A stretch of DNA of 64,000 bases from CAYYUA01 sp964542585 (GCA_964542585.1 CAZIUI010000008.1:1-64000), one strand, 5' to 3'. Numbered from the stretch's first letter, positions 1-9,732 are shown. Notes: generated from the letters alone by a model not told the origin. Program-made: numbers and translations.

Positions 1-448
1 TGAAATTCTGGCGCAGGCCTTTTGGCGTGTTCAGGTATTGGATGGTCATTTTCCCATGACGGAAGTTGGCCATGCTGTCCTTCATATGCGCTTTTCCGCC
101 TTTAGCTACGGCTTGCCTTAGATTGCCATCTGCATAAAGGCCTTTAGTAGCTAACCGAAGTTGCCACGCTTCTTTATTAGCGGTATCCTTAAGCGGCTCC
201 ATGGTCACCGCCCGTGGCTGGTATGTGATGTTGAGGTTTTGGGCCCGGTTAGGGCTCCGCCAGGTTTGGTTGGCATTCAATTTAGCGTTGATCCGGTATT
301 CCCGGTTGCGGATGTTTTGCTTGGCTTGTTCAAGCCAGCTTTCCGAAAAGTTATCGCTGGAAGCTTGTCTATCAAAAGGCTGAGCGTGGGATATTATGGC
401 ATTACAACTCAAGAAGCCGATTAAGATTACTTGAAAAAAAACCTTCAT
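1..448 (-). CDS. Secreted protein, N-terminal part only (runs off window edge)
   Basis: The minus strand is open from an ATG at 448 to the first base of the window, giving about 149 residues of a longer protein. Residues 1 to about 22 form a Sec signal peptide: MKVFF, a hydrophobic core, and a likely cut after SHA. A Cys at residue 15 follows FLS, so a lipoprotein is a weaker alternative. An ATG at 460 would add MLHE in front of the signal, so 448 is the better start. The mature part is polar and basic. The last visible stretch (IQYLNTPKGLRQNF) recalls, from memory only, the N-terminal regions of large FG-GAP/SBBP surface proteins of Bacteroidota. The family is not assigned. Confidence 0.7.
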   Translation of the reverse strand, partial: MKVFFQVILIGFLSCNAIISHAQPFDRQASSDNFSESWLEQAKQNIRNREYRINAKLNANQTWRSPNRAQNLNITYQPRAVTMEPLKDTANKEAWQLRLATKGLYADGNLRQAVAKGGKAHMKDSMANFRHGKMTIQYLNTPKGLRQNF

Positions 449-1137
449 TTCATGAAGCATAAGGGCAGATTTTTGAAGGATAATAAGGATGTCGATTAAG
501 TACCTTTAAAGCCGTTTGAAACTATAAACTTTGACGTAAATATCAGCGATTAGGTTGTATTGGTTATAAAAATTTTGATTTTTGATGGGAAGTGTGAGTG
601 ATATTTTTTGAATTCTTCACTTTTAGGTATAAATCAAGTGCCCGTTTGCTGCTGCAACTTTCAATTTTACCTTGACGGGGCTTAGCTAATCCTATTAATT
701 TAATCGGCTTTACAATAAATAAGGAGTAAAGGAGTGCACGGTCCATAAGGCGTTAAAAATAACCGATGGTAATAAACAAGAGGGGAGTTTAGTAATGATA
801 CACCCCTACTGGTAGTCAAAAAATCCTGCGGTTCAATGGGAAAAGTCGAAAACCAAAGCCTTTAAAAAATGCAAAAAGTGGGGATATCCCAGTATTGGAT
901 TATTTGAAAGCAAAAACCAATGTGTGAGCTACCTTGAAGACAAATGAGAGGATTTTGTCGTTACCTACAATACTCAATGAATTAATTCATCTGAGTGAGC
1001 AAATCGGTGGAGCAATCAGACCTATTAAGGTAATATAATTTAAATATAGTTCCATTAAAACGCTCCGTTTTTGATTCTAAGGAATTTTATCTAACTATCA
1101 GGGATAAAAAGCTAAATTATTCAGGACTCCTAGTGGT
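449..1137. other. Long non-coding stretch, mostly featureless
   Basis: About 690 bases between the partial secreted gene and the small membrane protein gene. It is AT-rich and has frequent stops in all frames. The only coding-like trace is the short interrupted frame at 816-980 (separate entry). I see no tRNA, clear terminator or TAnnTTTG element. A minus-strand open frame at 564-746 has no recognisable features and is not called. Confidence 0.6.
816..980 (+). pseudogene. Possible remnant of a small gene with an in-frame TGA
   Basis: After a TAG at 813 the plus strand is open for 43 codons to a TGA at 945-947. It is then open again in the same frame for ten codons to a second TGA at 978-980. 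The translation has plausible protein composition (KKWGYPSIGLF, then SYLEDK-stop-EDFVVTYNTQ). There is no start codon and the family is not recognised. It may be the 3' end of a decayed gene or may be chance. Confidence 0.2.
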
Positions 1138-1392
1138 TTACTCCATCAGCATTAGAGCCCTCCACGAATTACCCCTCAATAAAGCTACCAGACTAACGAT
1201 CGCAAATGGAACAGCGGCCGAAAGCAGGTTACCAAAGGCTGACCAATAATCACCTGCACTACCGAACAAGAAAAGATAGGACAGTACCAAAAGCTCAAGC
1301 CCGGTAAAAATACCCAGGACAAATGCACCACCATTTAATAGCCGATCTAATAAGGGTTTTTGTTGATCATCATCTTCTTGTTGATTACTCAT
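1138..1392 (-). CDS. Small two-helix membrane protein, unknown function
   Basis: This 84-residue protein starts at the ATG at 1392. A longer frame to 1440 would add 16 residues with no features ahead of MSNQQEDDDQQ. Residues 1-20 are acidic and polar, residues 22-43 and 52-72 are hydrophobic and can form two membrane helices, and the tail is short and basic. No family is recognised. It lies 163 bases downstream of mfd on the same strand, so co-transcription with mfd is possible but not shown. Confidence 0.55.
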   Translation of the reverse strand: MSNQQEDDDQQKPLLDRLLNGGAFVLGIFTGLELLVLSYLFLFGSAGDYWSAFGNLLSAAVPFAIVSLVALLRGNSWRALMLME

Positions 1393-1555
1393 ATGGCAAC
1401 ATCCTTTTTTTGTTTGCCCAACTATTTTCATGAAGGACAAATGTTTGTATTATATCCTGCTAACAATAATGCAGGCTTCAGGTTGAAACCCCTTTTCAAT
1501 AATTAAGGCTCCTGTTTTAGCCCTGGAATGCTAACTGTTAGACCTGCTAAAACCC

Positions 1556-4500
1556 TCATGGTGCCGCCATGGCTACTTTGTTAGCCATTCGGTTCAGGGT
1601 ACTCAAAGCCTCCTGAATACTGCGGACTTTAAAGATTGTCAATTTCAAGCCTTCCTGCTGCTGGTCAAAACGGCACTCATCCGGATGTTCCTGGACAAAA
1701 GTTAGTATCTCACCAAATTTATCTGATTGGTAAAACTCATTGTTTTCAGCAGAGCCCATGAAAGTGGCTTTTAGCTTACCATTCTTAAGAATGATCTTTT
1801 CAATCCCGACTTCCATCCCTAACCATTTAAGGCGTATGGTATCCAAAAGTTCGTTGGTAGCTGTGGGCACAGGCCCGAACCGGTCTTCCAGGTTTTGCTT
1901 AAAATCTCCAAGCTGTTCTTCACTCTTGAGCTCATTCAACTGCTGGTACAGGTTTAAACGCTCCTCAGTATTGCTAACGTAATAGTCCGGAATCAGGATT
2001 TCTAGATCAGTGTCAATTTGGCAATCCTTACTGGTAAAGGTTTTAGCGGGCTGAACACCTTCTTCCTGTTGGAAAAGCTCACTAAACTCATCATGTTTTA
2101 GTTCTTGCAGGGCTTCGTCCAGGATTTTCTGGTACATGTCAAAACCTACCTCAGCAATAAACCCGCTTTGTTCAGCGCCCAGCAAATTGCCGGCACCACG
2201 AATATCGAGGTCCCGCATGGCAATGTTAAAGCCGCTGCCTAAATCAGTGAATTCTTCTAATGCAGAGAGCCGGCGCCGGGCGTCTTGTGTAATTACAGAC
2301 TGCGGGGGTGTTAGCAAAAGAGCCTGAGCTTTTACATTGGAACGTCCAACCCGGCCCCTCAGTTGGTAAAGGTCGCTGAGCCCAAAGTTTTGCGCCTGAT
2401 TAATGATGATGGTGTTGGCATTGGAAATATCCAAGCCATTTTCTACAATAGAAGTAGATAGTAATACATCGTAGTAGCCATCCACAAAGTTGAGCATGAC
2501 CTCCTCGAGCTTTTTCCCTTCCATCTGGCCATGGCCTACTGCAATGTTAGCCTGTGGCACCAGGTCTTTTAACGTATCGTGGATGGTGTAGATATCGCTA
2601 ACACGATTGTGTACAAAAAAGACCTGCCCACCCCGCTCTATTTCTTGCTCAATAGCGGTTTTGATCTTGTCGGAATCAAAAACCTCCACGTGGGTTTCAA
2701 CAGGTTGCCGGTTTTCCGGCGGGGTATTGATAATGGAAAAATCCCGGGCTCCCATCATTGAAAACTGTAGCGTACGTGGGATAGGAGTCGCTGTTAGGGT
2801 AAGCGTATCAACATTGGCTTTCAGCCCTTTGAGCTTTTCTTTAGAAGAAACCCCAAACTTTTGCTCTTCATCAACGATTAATAACCCCAGGTCTTTAAAC
2901 CTGATATCAGTACCGGTCAGCCGGTGAGTACCGATAATCACATCGATCTTCCCTTCTTCCAGGTTTTTGAGCGTTTGGGTCTGTTGCTTTTTAGACCGGA
3001 AACGGGAGATGTAATCCACTGTTACCGGAAAATCCTTAAAGCGCTCCTGCAAGGTTTTATAATGCTGAAGACTAAGCACTGTTGTAGGTACGAGAATAGC
3101 CACTTGCTTACCTTCCGTAATGGCCTTAAAAGCCGCTCGCATAGCCACCTCAGTCTTGCCAAATCCTACGTCCCCGCATATTAAACGATCCATGGGGAAT
3201 TCGGATTCCATATCCTCTTTGACATCCTCAGTGGCCTTAGCCTGGTCTGGGGTATCCTCGTATAAAAAGGAGGCTTCAAGCTGGGTTTGCAAATAGGTAT
3301 CCGGTGAAAATTGAAAGCCTTTAGAGGCCTTACGCTTAGCGTAAAGCTTAATCAGGTCACGGGCAATGTCTTTAACTTTTCGCTTGGCTTTTTGCTTGGT
3401 GTTAGCCCATTTGTTCGTGCCAAGTTTGTTAAGGGATGGAGACTGCCCTTCTTTTCCTTGATATTTCGAGATTTTATATAAGGAATGGATATTGACATAG
3501 AGCATATCCCCACCCTTGTACTCCAACCTTACAGCCTCTTGGGTTTGACCATTGTTGCTGATCTTGGTCAGGCCGCGAAAAACCCCAACACCATGGTCAA
3601 TATGGGTAATAAAGTCCCCTGATTGGAGTTCGCGGAGCTCCTTCAGCGTTAGGGCCTGCTCACCCTTGTAATAGGATGTTTGCTTGTACTTATGATAACG
3701 GTTAAAGATCTGCCGCTCCGAGTAGCAAGCCAGCTTAAGCTCATTGTCAACAAAGCCTTCATGCAGGCTTTTATAAAGGGGTTTAAACTCCACTTCATTT
3801 CCCTGATCCTCAAAAATGGCGTATATCCGCTCAACCTGCTTAACTGATTCGGAAAAAATGAGGTTCTGATACTTCTGGGAGGTATTTTTTAGCAAAGCCT
3901 CTTTCAACAGCTCAAAATTTTTGTTGAAAGCCGGTTGGGCCTGCATGTCAAAGTTTTTCTGATACGTGGCATCCGAACGCTCCCGGGTACCAAGGTCAAT
4001 CCTCGGGAAACGCTTAAGTAAATTCAGAAAGTCCTGCCCTTTATCCAGGAATTCCGATGGTTTCATCTCAAAACTATTGGCGTCCTCCTGGAAACGCTCT
4101 TCAGCCCCATGGTACAATTTATCGATCACCTCTGCTGTATAATCCGGATTATCGTAGATCAGGATGGCATTGTTCGGTAAGTAATTCAGGAAGGGCGTTA
4201 TATTGTGCTGATCTTCTTTGTGTTCAAGATTTGGGATAATGGTTACCGCACTTAGCTTTTGGATGGAAAGCTGAGATTCAGGATCAAACATCCGGATGGA
4301 ATCCACCTGGTCCTCGAAGAGCTCAACGCGATAGGGTTTTTCATTAGCGAAGGAAAAGATATCTACAATCCCTCCCCGGATAGAGAACGTACCAGCTTCA
4401 AAAACAAAATCGGTACGTTCAAAACCGTAAGTGGTCAGGAACTCGATGATGAAATCAATATCAAGCTTATCCTTGACCTTAATCTGAAACGTATTTTCAT

Positions 4501-4921
4501 GCAGCTCCTCCTGGCTGATGACCTTTTCGGAAAGGGCTTCCGGATAGGTAACCACCAAATGGCCTGTTGACGTTTTGTGTTTAAGGGAGTTGAGTACATC
4601 AGTCCGTTCCAGTATTGAGCCGTTATCGTATCCTTTGGCAGGCTGATCTTTTTTGTAGGGAGATGGGAAAAAATGGACTTTTTGCTCTTCTATGAACGTA
4701 TGCAGGTCCGTATACGTGTAGCGCGCTTGTTCTTCTCCACTCAGGATTAAAACTTGTGTATAACTATTGGTATGAAAGAGCGCAGCAGGCAGCAGACTTT
4801 TAGCCGAGCCCTTGAGGCCATTAAGATCAATGAGGGCGGCCGGCTCGTCTTCTATCTGCTGCTTAATAGCATCTACATAGGGTTGTTCCTGGTAAAGCTT
4901 GATTAATGATTGTTCGTTCAA
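1556..4921 (-). CDS. mfd: Transcription-repair coupling factor Mfd
   Basis: The 1121-residue protein has the size and order of Mfd: a degenerate UvrB-like N-terminal module, the CarD-type RNA polymerase interaction domain from about residue 428 (HIDHGVGVFRG), and a RecG-like translocase. The translocase has Walker A GDVGFGKTE near 584, a DEEQ box near 684 and TATPIPRT near 710. A C-terminal TRCF domain lies at about 935-1010. Mfd displaces RNA polymerase stalled at DNA lesions and recruits UvrA. The start is a TTG at 4921: no in-frame ATG exists upstream, and the next internal Met is some 200 residues in. A TAnnTTTG-like -10 element lies 23 bases upstream. Confidence 0.98.
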   Translation of the reverse strand: MNEQSLIKLYQEQPYVDAIKQQIEDEPAALIDLNGLKGSAKSLLPAALFHTNSYTQVLILSGEEQARYTYTDLHTFIEEQKVHFFPSPYKKDQPAKGYDNGSILERTDVLNSLKHKTSTGHLVVTYPEALSEKVISQEELHENTFQIKVKDKLDIDFIIEFLTTYGFERTDFVFEAGTFSIRGGIVDIFSFANEKPYRVELFEDQVDSIRMFDPESQLSIQKLSAVTIIPNLEHKEDQHNITPFLNYLPNNAILIYDNPDYTAEVIDKLYHGAEERFQEDANSFEMKPSEFLDKGQDFLNLLKRFPRIDLGTRERSDATYQKNFDMQAQPAFNKNFELLKEALLKNTSQKYQNLIFSESVKQVERIYAIFEDQGNEVEFKPLYKSLHEGFVDNELKLACYSERQIFNRYHKYKQTSYYKGEQALTLKELRELQSGDFITHIDHGVGVFRGLTKISNNGQTQEAVRLEYKGGDMLYVNIHSLYKISKYQGKEGQSPSLNKLGTNKWANTKQKAKRKVKDIARDLIKLYAKRKASKGFQFSPDTYLQTQLEASFLYEDTPDQAKATEDVKEDMESEFPMDRLICGDVGFGKTEVAMRAAFKAITEGKQVAILVPTTVLSLQHYKTLQERFKDFPVTVDYISRFRSKKQQTQTLKNLEEGKIDVIIGTHRLTGTDIRFKDLGLLIVDEEQKFGVSSKEKLKGLKANVDTLTLTATPIPRTLQFSMMGARDFSIINTPPENRQPVETHVEVFDSDKIKTAIEQEIERGGQVFFVHNRVSDIYTIHDTLKDLVPQANIAVGHGQMEGKKLEEVMLNFVDGYYDVLLSTSIVENGLDISNANTIIINQAQNFGLSDLYQLRGRVGRSNVKAQALLLTPPQSVITQDARRRLSALEEFTDLGSGFNIAMRDLDIRGAGNLLGAEQSGFIAEVGFDMYQKILDEALQELKHDEFSELFQQEEGVQPAKTFTSKDCQIDTDLEILIPDYYVSNTEERLNLYQQLNELKSEEQLGDFKQNLEDRFGPVPTATNELLDTIRLKWLGMEVGIEKIILKNGKLKATFMGSAENNEFYQSDKFGEILTFVQEHPDECRFDQQQEGLKLTIFKVRSIQEALSTLNRMANKVAMAAP

Positions 4922-5252
4922 ATTCTCGCTTTTATCGCTGGTGCAAAATTATAAAGGGCATATGCAGACGCAGGGTTCCCTTTTTACAATTTTCTTAACA
5001 CAAGCAGCAAGTCGGAGTTTGGACGCCTACAGGTTTGCATCTAATTAGAAGTTCAAAATTCTTCCCATAATTTGGAACAAAAATACCTGTTCTATCCTTT
5101 CGAAGTTGTAATTCAGTAATTAATTCAATGGTTTAAAGGCGCAAAAATCAAGAATTGAAAGGGTTTGAAGCTGGCAAAGCACTTAACTTGCTGAATTGGA
5201 TGGAACTTATATATTCGTAAAATGCTAACGCAAGCAAAAAGTTGGAAGATTT
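4922..5252. other. Divergent intergenic region between mfd and DUF2795 gene
   Basis: This holds 331 AT-rich bases separating divergent genes. On the minus strand 4944-4951 reads as TAATTTTG, fitting the Bacteroidota -7 consensus TAnnTTTG, and is placed for mfd. No matching upstream box is seen. For the plus-strand gene no consensus element is visible. I see no RNA gene or strong hairpin here. Confidence 0.5.
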
Positions 5253-5474
5253 ATGTATTGGACTGTAGAATTAGCCTCGTACCTGGATGATGCACCGTGG
5301 CCAGCTACAAAGGACGAGCTCATTGATTACAGTATTCGTTCAGGAGCTCCCCTTGAGCTCATTGAGAACCTTCAGGAACTGGAAGATGACGGTGAACCCT
5401 ATGAAAACATTGAGGAAATTTGGCCGGATTACCCTTCCCATGATGAATACTTCTTTAACGAGGACGAATATTAG
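5253..5474 (+). CDS. DUF2795 family small acidic protein
   Basis: This is a 73-residue, very acidic protein starting at an ATG. The sequence contains a WPATKDELIDY block, an APLELIENLQEL block and the closing DEYFFNEDEY. These match the DUF2795 proteins I know from Bacteroidota, which are single-domain, cytosolic and of unknown function. It is complete. It is monocistronic, divergent from mfd and convergent with the porin gene, whose stop lies 19 bases away. Confidence 0.85.
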   Translation: MYWTVELASYLDDAPWPATKDELIDYSIRSGAPLELIENLQELEDDGEPYENIEEIWPDYPSHDEYFFNEDEY

Positions 5475-5492
5475 CAACCGTGCAGGTAGTCC

Positions 5493-7406
5493 TTAGTTAA
5501 AAAAGGTCCATTTAATACCAATGGTGAGCATGCGAGGATGAATAGGGTAGCCGGGCAGTCCAAAATAATCATGTCCGGCTAAACCTTTATTGATGTGAGC
5601 CATTTTTAAAAACCCTCGGAATCTCCCAATCTTGAAATTAAGGTGAGCATCAAAAACCGGGTAGCCGGCTATTGATTGCTGGTCCTGCAGATATCGCAGG
5701 TTATAATCGGGATAATAAGCTTTTCCTTCATAAGCTTGGCTATAACGGAAATCTAACCCCGCGGAGAATAAAAGATTACTATCAAATAGCCAGTTTTTAT
5801 AATAAAGGCTACTATTTACCTGCCAGTTAGGTAATCTAATCAAGTCTGGTTTAGAAAAGACTTGAACTTGAAGGTGGTTCTGCCAATAAAAGGGCGAAAG
5901 TTCAAAACGGTGCTTCACCTTACCGGAAACCGTGTTCAGAGGAGCTTCTTCCTGACTTGGCTCAAGGGATTGGTCATAGTAGGTGTAATTGTTCATAAGC
6001 GTGTAAGCTACCCTTGCTTCCAGGTTAACAGCCCTGTTCTTGTAGGAACCATAAATACGGTTTAAAAAAGGCTTTTTGAGGGTAACATCCCAATTTAAAT
6101 GGTTGCTCTCAATAGTACCGTATAGAAAATCCGGTTGCCGCCGCTGAAAACGATACCCCAAGGACAGCTTTTGTAAGGAATCAATTTGGAGCCCAAAGTT
6201 AGCTCGGGTTTTCAAGTCTCCTTGGTATCTTCCAGCGGGGAAAAATTGACCACGAGCTTGCAAGCGAAAGCGACCCAGATCCATGGCTACTTTTCCCTTA
6301 AGCAGCACTTGCTGAAAGCGCTGACTGTTCTCGCTAAGCGTTGTATCATTTCCGTAAACGCCTTGATCAACATTTAATAAATGCCAAGCGGCCCCAGCCC
6401 TGTAGCGAATACCGCCTACAACAGAATCAGGACTTTGGAAATTACCAATTGTAAGTACGTTCCGGAGGCGAGAAAAACGCATGGAGTCATAGGTCAAGGT
6501 ACTATCCAACCTGACTGCCGTATAAAAAGAGTCCGTTTCCTGTAAATTTTGATCCTGGTAGCTGTAGCCTCTTTGCTGGTAGCTGAATTTGTGGTGCACC
6601 TGAAGAGGGGAGGATACAGACTTGCTAATGAAGGTATCTTTATCCTGGTATACTGTATCGACCTGCTCCTCACCGAGGTATAAATAGTGATCGTAGGTAT
6701 AATCCTGTGTTTTATAGCGTGAGAACGCTTGTTCCAGATTAACTCCTAGTCGCGACCTGGCATCAGTTTTAGGGCTTGTAAATTCCTCAAGGTCGCTTAT
6801 TCCACCATTTTGTTGATTACGGATATTATTCCAGATCCCACTTAAAAAACCCCTATAGCGGCCATTCTGACTTTGGAAGCGGGTGTTGAGGGCTATGTTG
6901 TTACGCTTATTAAGCTGTGACAAGTAGCCCCCTTGTGTTCTCATGCTGTTAAAACGAATGGCCACATTCCACAAAGGATTGATGTTCCTGGAATAAATCC
7001 CTTTAAGGTCTTGCAGATCCCCATTTGACCGCTGGACATAGTCTATATCCGTGTAAGGGGTGTACGTGTCATAAAATGGCAATGTACCGGGCTTATAAGT
7101 GTAAGGGCTATAACCATTCAATCCCGAGCGGAATACAGCTTTTGTAAAGGGCTGAAAAGTCCGGCTGAAAATTGGGGATCCATAGCTACCAAGGTTGGTT
7201 TGATTGTTATCCCATTGGTAAACCGGATTGAACTGGTGAATAAGGTTGATTCCGGTATCAATTCCTCGCCAAGGCTGAGGCTCTCTTTTCAAATCATTGC
7301 GGGTAATATGCTGGGTGCCGATCCGGGTTGTACTATCAGATGATTGGGCTAATACCCCTGTTGAAAGCAAAATAAAAAGCGCTAGGAAGCAGACTCCTTT
7401 TAGCAA
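5493..7406 (-). CDS. Porin_10-type outer-membrane beta-barrel protein
   Basis: The 637-residue protein begins with a signal peptide (about 20 residues, ending VLAQ). The rest is rich in alternating aromatic/polar strands (for example YYKNWLFDSNLLFSAGLDF) and ends in TIGIKWTFFN, an aromatic C-terminus typical of outer-membrane barrels. Length and composition fit the 'putative porin' family (Porin_10) of Bacteroidota. The substrate is unknown. The start is a TTG at 7406, three bases after the stop of the upstream LVIVD-repeat gene; no ATG would preserve the signal peptide. The tight spacing suggests translational coupling and a shared role at the outer membrane. Confidence 0.85.
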   Translation of the reverse strand: MLKGVCFLALFILLSTGVLAQSSDSTTRIGTQHITRNDLKREPQPWRGIDTGINLIHQFNPVYQWDNNQTNLGSYGSPIFSRTFQPFTKAVFRSGLNGYSPYTYKPGTLPFYDTYTPYTDIDYVQRSNGDLQDLKGIYSRNINPLWNVAIRFNSMRTQGGYLSQLNKRNNIALNTRFQSQNGRYRGFLSGIWNNIRNQQNGGISDLEEFTSPKTDARSRLGVNLEQAFSRYKTQDYTYDHYLYLGEEQVDTVYQDKDTFISKSVSSPLQVHHKFSYQQRGYSYQDQNLQETDSFYTAVRLDSTLTYDSMRFSRLRNVLTIGNFQSPDSVVGGIRYRAGAAWHLLNVDQGVYGNDTTLSENSQRFQQVLLKGKVAMDLGRFRLQARGQFFPAGRYQGDLKTRANFGLQIDSLQKLSLGYRFQRRQPDFLYGTIESNHLNWDVTLKKPFLNRIYGSYKNRAVNLEARVAYTLMNNYTYYDQSLEPSQEEAPLNTVSGKVKHRFELSPFYWQNHLQVQVFSKPDLIRLPNWQVNSSLYYKNWLFDSNLLFSAGLDFRYSQAYEGKAYYPDYNLRYLQDQQSIAGYPVFDAHLNFKIGRFRGFLKMAHINKGLAGHDYFGLPGYPIHPRMLTIGIKWTFFN

Positions 7407-7409
7407 GGT

Positions 7410-8849
7410 TTATCGCGCTTTGAGCATTTTCTTGACCTGGGTCTGGTTTCCACTTCTAGACCTTAGCCAGTAGATGCCAGGTTCCAGCCCTCCAAGCTGA
7501 TTCCATGTTATCAATTGCTCACCTTTAGGCCATACCGGAGTTTCCTGAAATTTTAAGCGCTGCCCCTGCATGTTATACAACGAGAGCTCAACAGCTTGCT
7601 GATTGTAAAGGTCCACCCGCATTTTGATCTTATTACGAAAACGGGTTTTGGCCGTCAAATTGTAATTTTTCGAAGGTTCGGTTACCACCGTATCAATACG
7701 GTACAGGTAAAGGCCATTGGTCATGTCAGAAGCGGCAATGACATCGGATGAAAAGAAGGGATACACGCCCCAGCATCCTTGATAACCGCGAAAAGTATCT
7801 TTTTGATATTGCGGAAACGTTTCGCCTTGTAAGATTCGCTCAGGCTTATCAGGGTTACTAATATCAAAGATCTGAAGACCATTATGGTAATAAGAAACGT
7901 AGGCAAGATCATCTTTGATGATAGGATTGTGCGGGATAGACCGCCGGTCCGAATTAACGCCCATGGTATTTTTGAAAACCAAGTTCATTGGGGCACTCAC
8001 ATCGTAGACTTTGAGGGGTTGTCCATGGGTCTCATCAGCCATTACCATCGTTTGACCGTCAGCCGTCAACCAAGCACTATGGTTGTAACCCTGGAAGGGA
8101 TACTGCTTGAGTTTGCTGATAAGCTCCGGATTCCTGGGATCGGAATAATCGAATATAAAAAGCCCTTTGGTTTCAGCGGAAGCATAAACCGTATCATTGC
8201 GGACGTAGACGTCATGAACATTATCCAGGGAAAGAGAGGGTTTAAAGGCTGTCGGGTTTAGATGGTTCAGTAAGACCGGTTCTTCAGGATCTTCTAGGCC
8301 CAATACGGTCATGGGCGCATCCAGCTGCTGCTTGTTGTTAGATGCTAGATATAGTTTTTTTCCTTCTCGGAAAACGTTGTGTACGTATGCTGCATATTCT
8401 TGGCTATCATAGACCAATGGCACTGAATCTGGTAAATATTGTAGATCATAGATTCTGAGGGCACCGGGGGGTTCATCAGTAACAGCATAACAATAATGCT
8501 GATAAGTAGCATAGTCGCGATGAATACCTCTGGAACCCCGACCAGGCTTTTTAGCCACTAGATGCGGATCTCTAGGCTTAGTGATATCAATGAAATAGGT
8601 GAAAGCTTTCCCACCCATGATGGCGTATTCCCGCCCTTTAGTTCCTTCCCAGCCCCAAATATCGTTGAAAGTCTGCGCCTTGGTATCCAGCGTAGAATCC
8701 GTATCCCACCTGGCTAGCTGCCTCAGGATAAGGGTGGTATCATCTTTTGGGGGATTATCACCACCAATCTGGGCATTAGCCAATCCTCCCATGTGAAAGG
8801 TAATACTAACCAATAAAGCAATTGTTAACCACTGCCACTGATTTGCCAT
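7410..8849 (-). CDS. LVIVD-repeat (choice-of-anchor B) secreted protein with T9SS tail
   Basis: The 479-residue protein has a signal peptide ending near ANAQ. A series of beta-propeller-like repeats follows, with the pattern x-IYDL/FDYSDPRNPE/FDISNPDKPE typical of LVIVD repeats. The last 75 residues resemble a type IX secretion sorting domain: LYNMQGQRL, WNQLGGLEPGIYWLR, then a basic KKMLKAR end. Export to the surface or medium through T9SS is inferred from this tail. It is the first gene of a two-gene unit with the porin. The ATG at 8849 is well placed. Ligand or enzymatic role is unknown; the family is mostly uncharacterised. Confidence 0.85.
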   Translation of the reverse strand: MANQWQWLTIALLVSITFHMGGLANAQIGGDNPPKDDTTLILRQLARWDTDSTLDTKAQTFNDIWGWEGTKGREYAIMGGKAFTYFIDITKPRDPHLVAKKPGRGSRGIHRDYATYQHYCYAVTDEPPGALRIYDLQYLPDSVPLVYDSQEYAAYVHNVFREGKKLYLASNNKQQLDAPMTVLGLEDPEEPVLLNHLNPTAFKPSLSLDNVHDVYVRNDTVYASAETKGLFIFDYSDPRNPELISKLKQYPFQGYNHSAWLTADGQTMVMADETHGQPLKVYDVSAPMNLVFKNTMGVNSDRRSIPHNPIIKDDLAYVSYYHNGLQIFDISNPDKPERILQGETFPQYQKDTFRGYQGCWGVYPFFSSDVIAASDMTNGLYLYRIDTVVTEPSKNYNLTAKTRFRNKIKMRVDLYNQQAVELSLYNMQGQRLKFQETPVWPKGEQLITWNQLGGLEPGIYWLRSRSGNQTQVKKMLKAR

Positions 8850-8901
8850 TGAATTAAATTCAAAAATCGGTTATAACCTGTTAACGCAGATTGGCACCTT
8901 T

Positions 8902-9732
8902 TCATTCTGCTTCGTCCAGATCCAGCCTAGTGATAAGATTTCTCATAAGCTCAGTCATGCGTGGCTCTATCTTATTAGCTGCAGCTATCACTCCCTCCAG
9001 TGTTACTTTTTCCAATTCTTCATGGAAACCCTCATCAGTAATAGCTGAAATAGCAAAGCACGGAACATGCATATGCCGAGCGACCAACACCTCGGGTATC
9101 GTTGACATACCAATGGTATCGGCTCCAATCGTCCTTATCCAACCATATTCAGCTTTGGTTTCCAGGTTTGGTCCTTGGATACTGGCATAAACGCCCTTTT
9201 TACAGGGGATTCCCTCCTCCTGAGCAATTTGTTCTGCAAGATGTATCCAGCTTCTCTTGTAAGGTTCGCTCATATCAGGAAAGCGATCACCAAGCTCATC
9301 AATGTTGTCGCCCCTTAATGGTGAATCGGGCAACAAATTGATGTGGTCTTCAATGATCATCATGTCCCCCGTTTTCATGGCGGGGTTGACGGAGCCACAA
9401 GCATTAGAAATGAATAACCCTTGAATACCCACCATTTTCATTACACGGACCGGAAATGTCAGCTCTTGCATAGTGTACCCCTCATAATAGTGGAATCGCC
9501 CTTGCATGGCAATGATGGGCTTACCTCCGAGCTCGCCTACTACTAGCTGTCCTTCATGGCTCATAACAGTGGATACCGGAAAATTGGGGAGTTCTGAATA
9601 CGGGAAGCGTTGATGCACGGATACCTCATCGGCCAGAGCTCCTAGGCCTGTTCCCAAAATAATTCCGATTTGGGGTTTAACTTCGATCTTATCCGTAATG
9701 TAATGGGCGGTTTCTTTGATTTTCTCTAACAT
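8902..9732 (-). CDS. punA: Purine nucleoside phosphorylase, trimeric class I
   Basis: The 276-residue protein catalyses phosphorolysis of purine nucleosides to base and ribose-1-phosphate. It shows the family landmarks: ILGTGLGALAD (phosphate site), a QGRFHYYEGY block, ISNACGSVNP, a QGPNLETKAEYGW block, and GMSTIPEVLVARH near the base site. The residue after SAIT is Asp, where mammalian enzymes have Asn (ITN). The start is taken at the ATG at 9732 (MLEKIKE), as in homologues; an ATG at 9750 or a TTG at 9753 is possible. The 5' end overlaps the end of lpxK by 44 bases, so the two are almost certainly co-transcribed. Confidence 0.95.
   Translation of the reverse strand: MLEKIKETAHYITDKIEVKPQIGIILGTGLGALADEVSVHQRFPYSELPNFPVSTVMSHEGQLVVGELGGKPIIAMQGRFHYYEGYTMQELTFPVRVMKMVGIQGLFISNACGSVNPAMKTGDMMIIEDHINLLPDSPLRGDNIDELGDRFPDMSEPYKRSWIHLAEQIAQEEGIPCKKGVYASIQGPNLETKAEYGWIRTIGADTIGMSTIPEVLVARHMHVPCFAISAITDEGFHEELEKVTLEGVIAAANKIEPRMTELMRNLITRLDLDEAE

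Noticed and set aside
564..746. Minus-strand 60-codon open frame
   Set aside because: No homologue recognised, no signal or domain, and AT-rich surroundings with no promoter.
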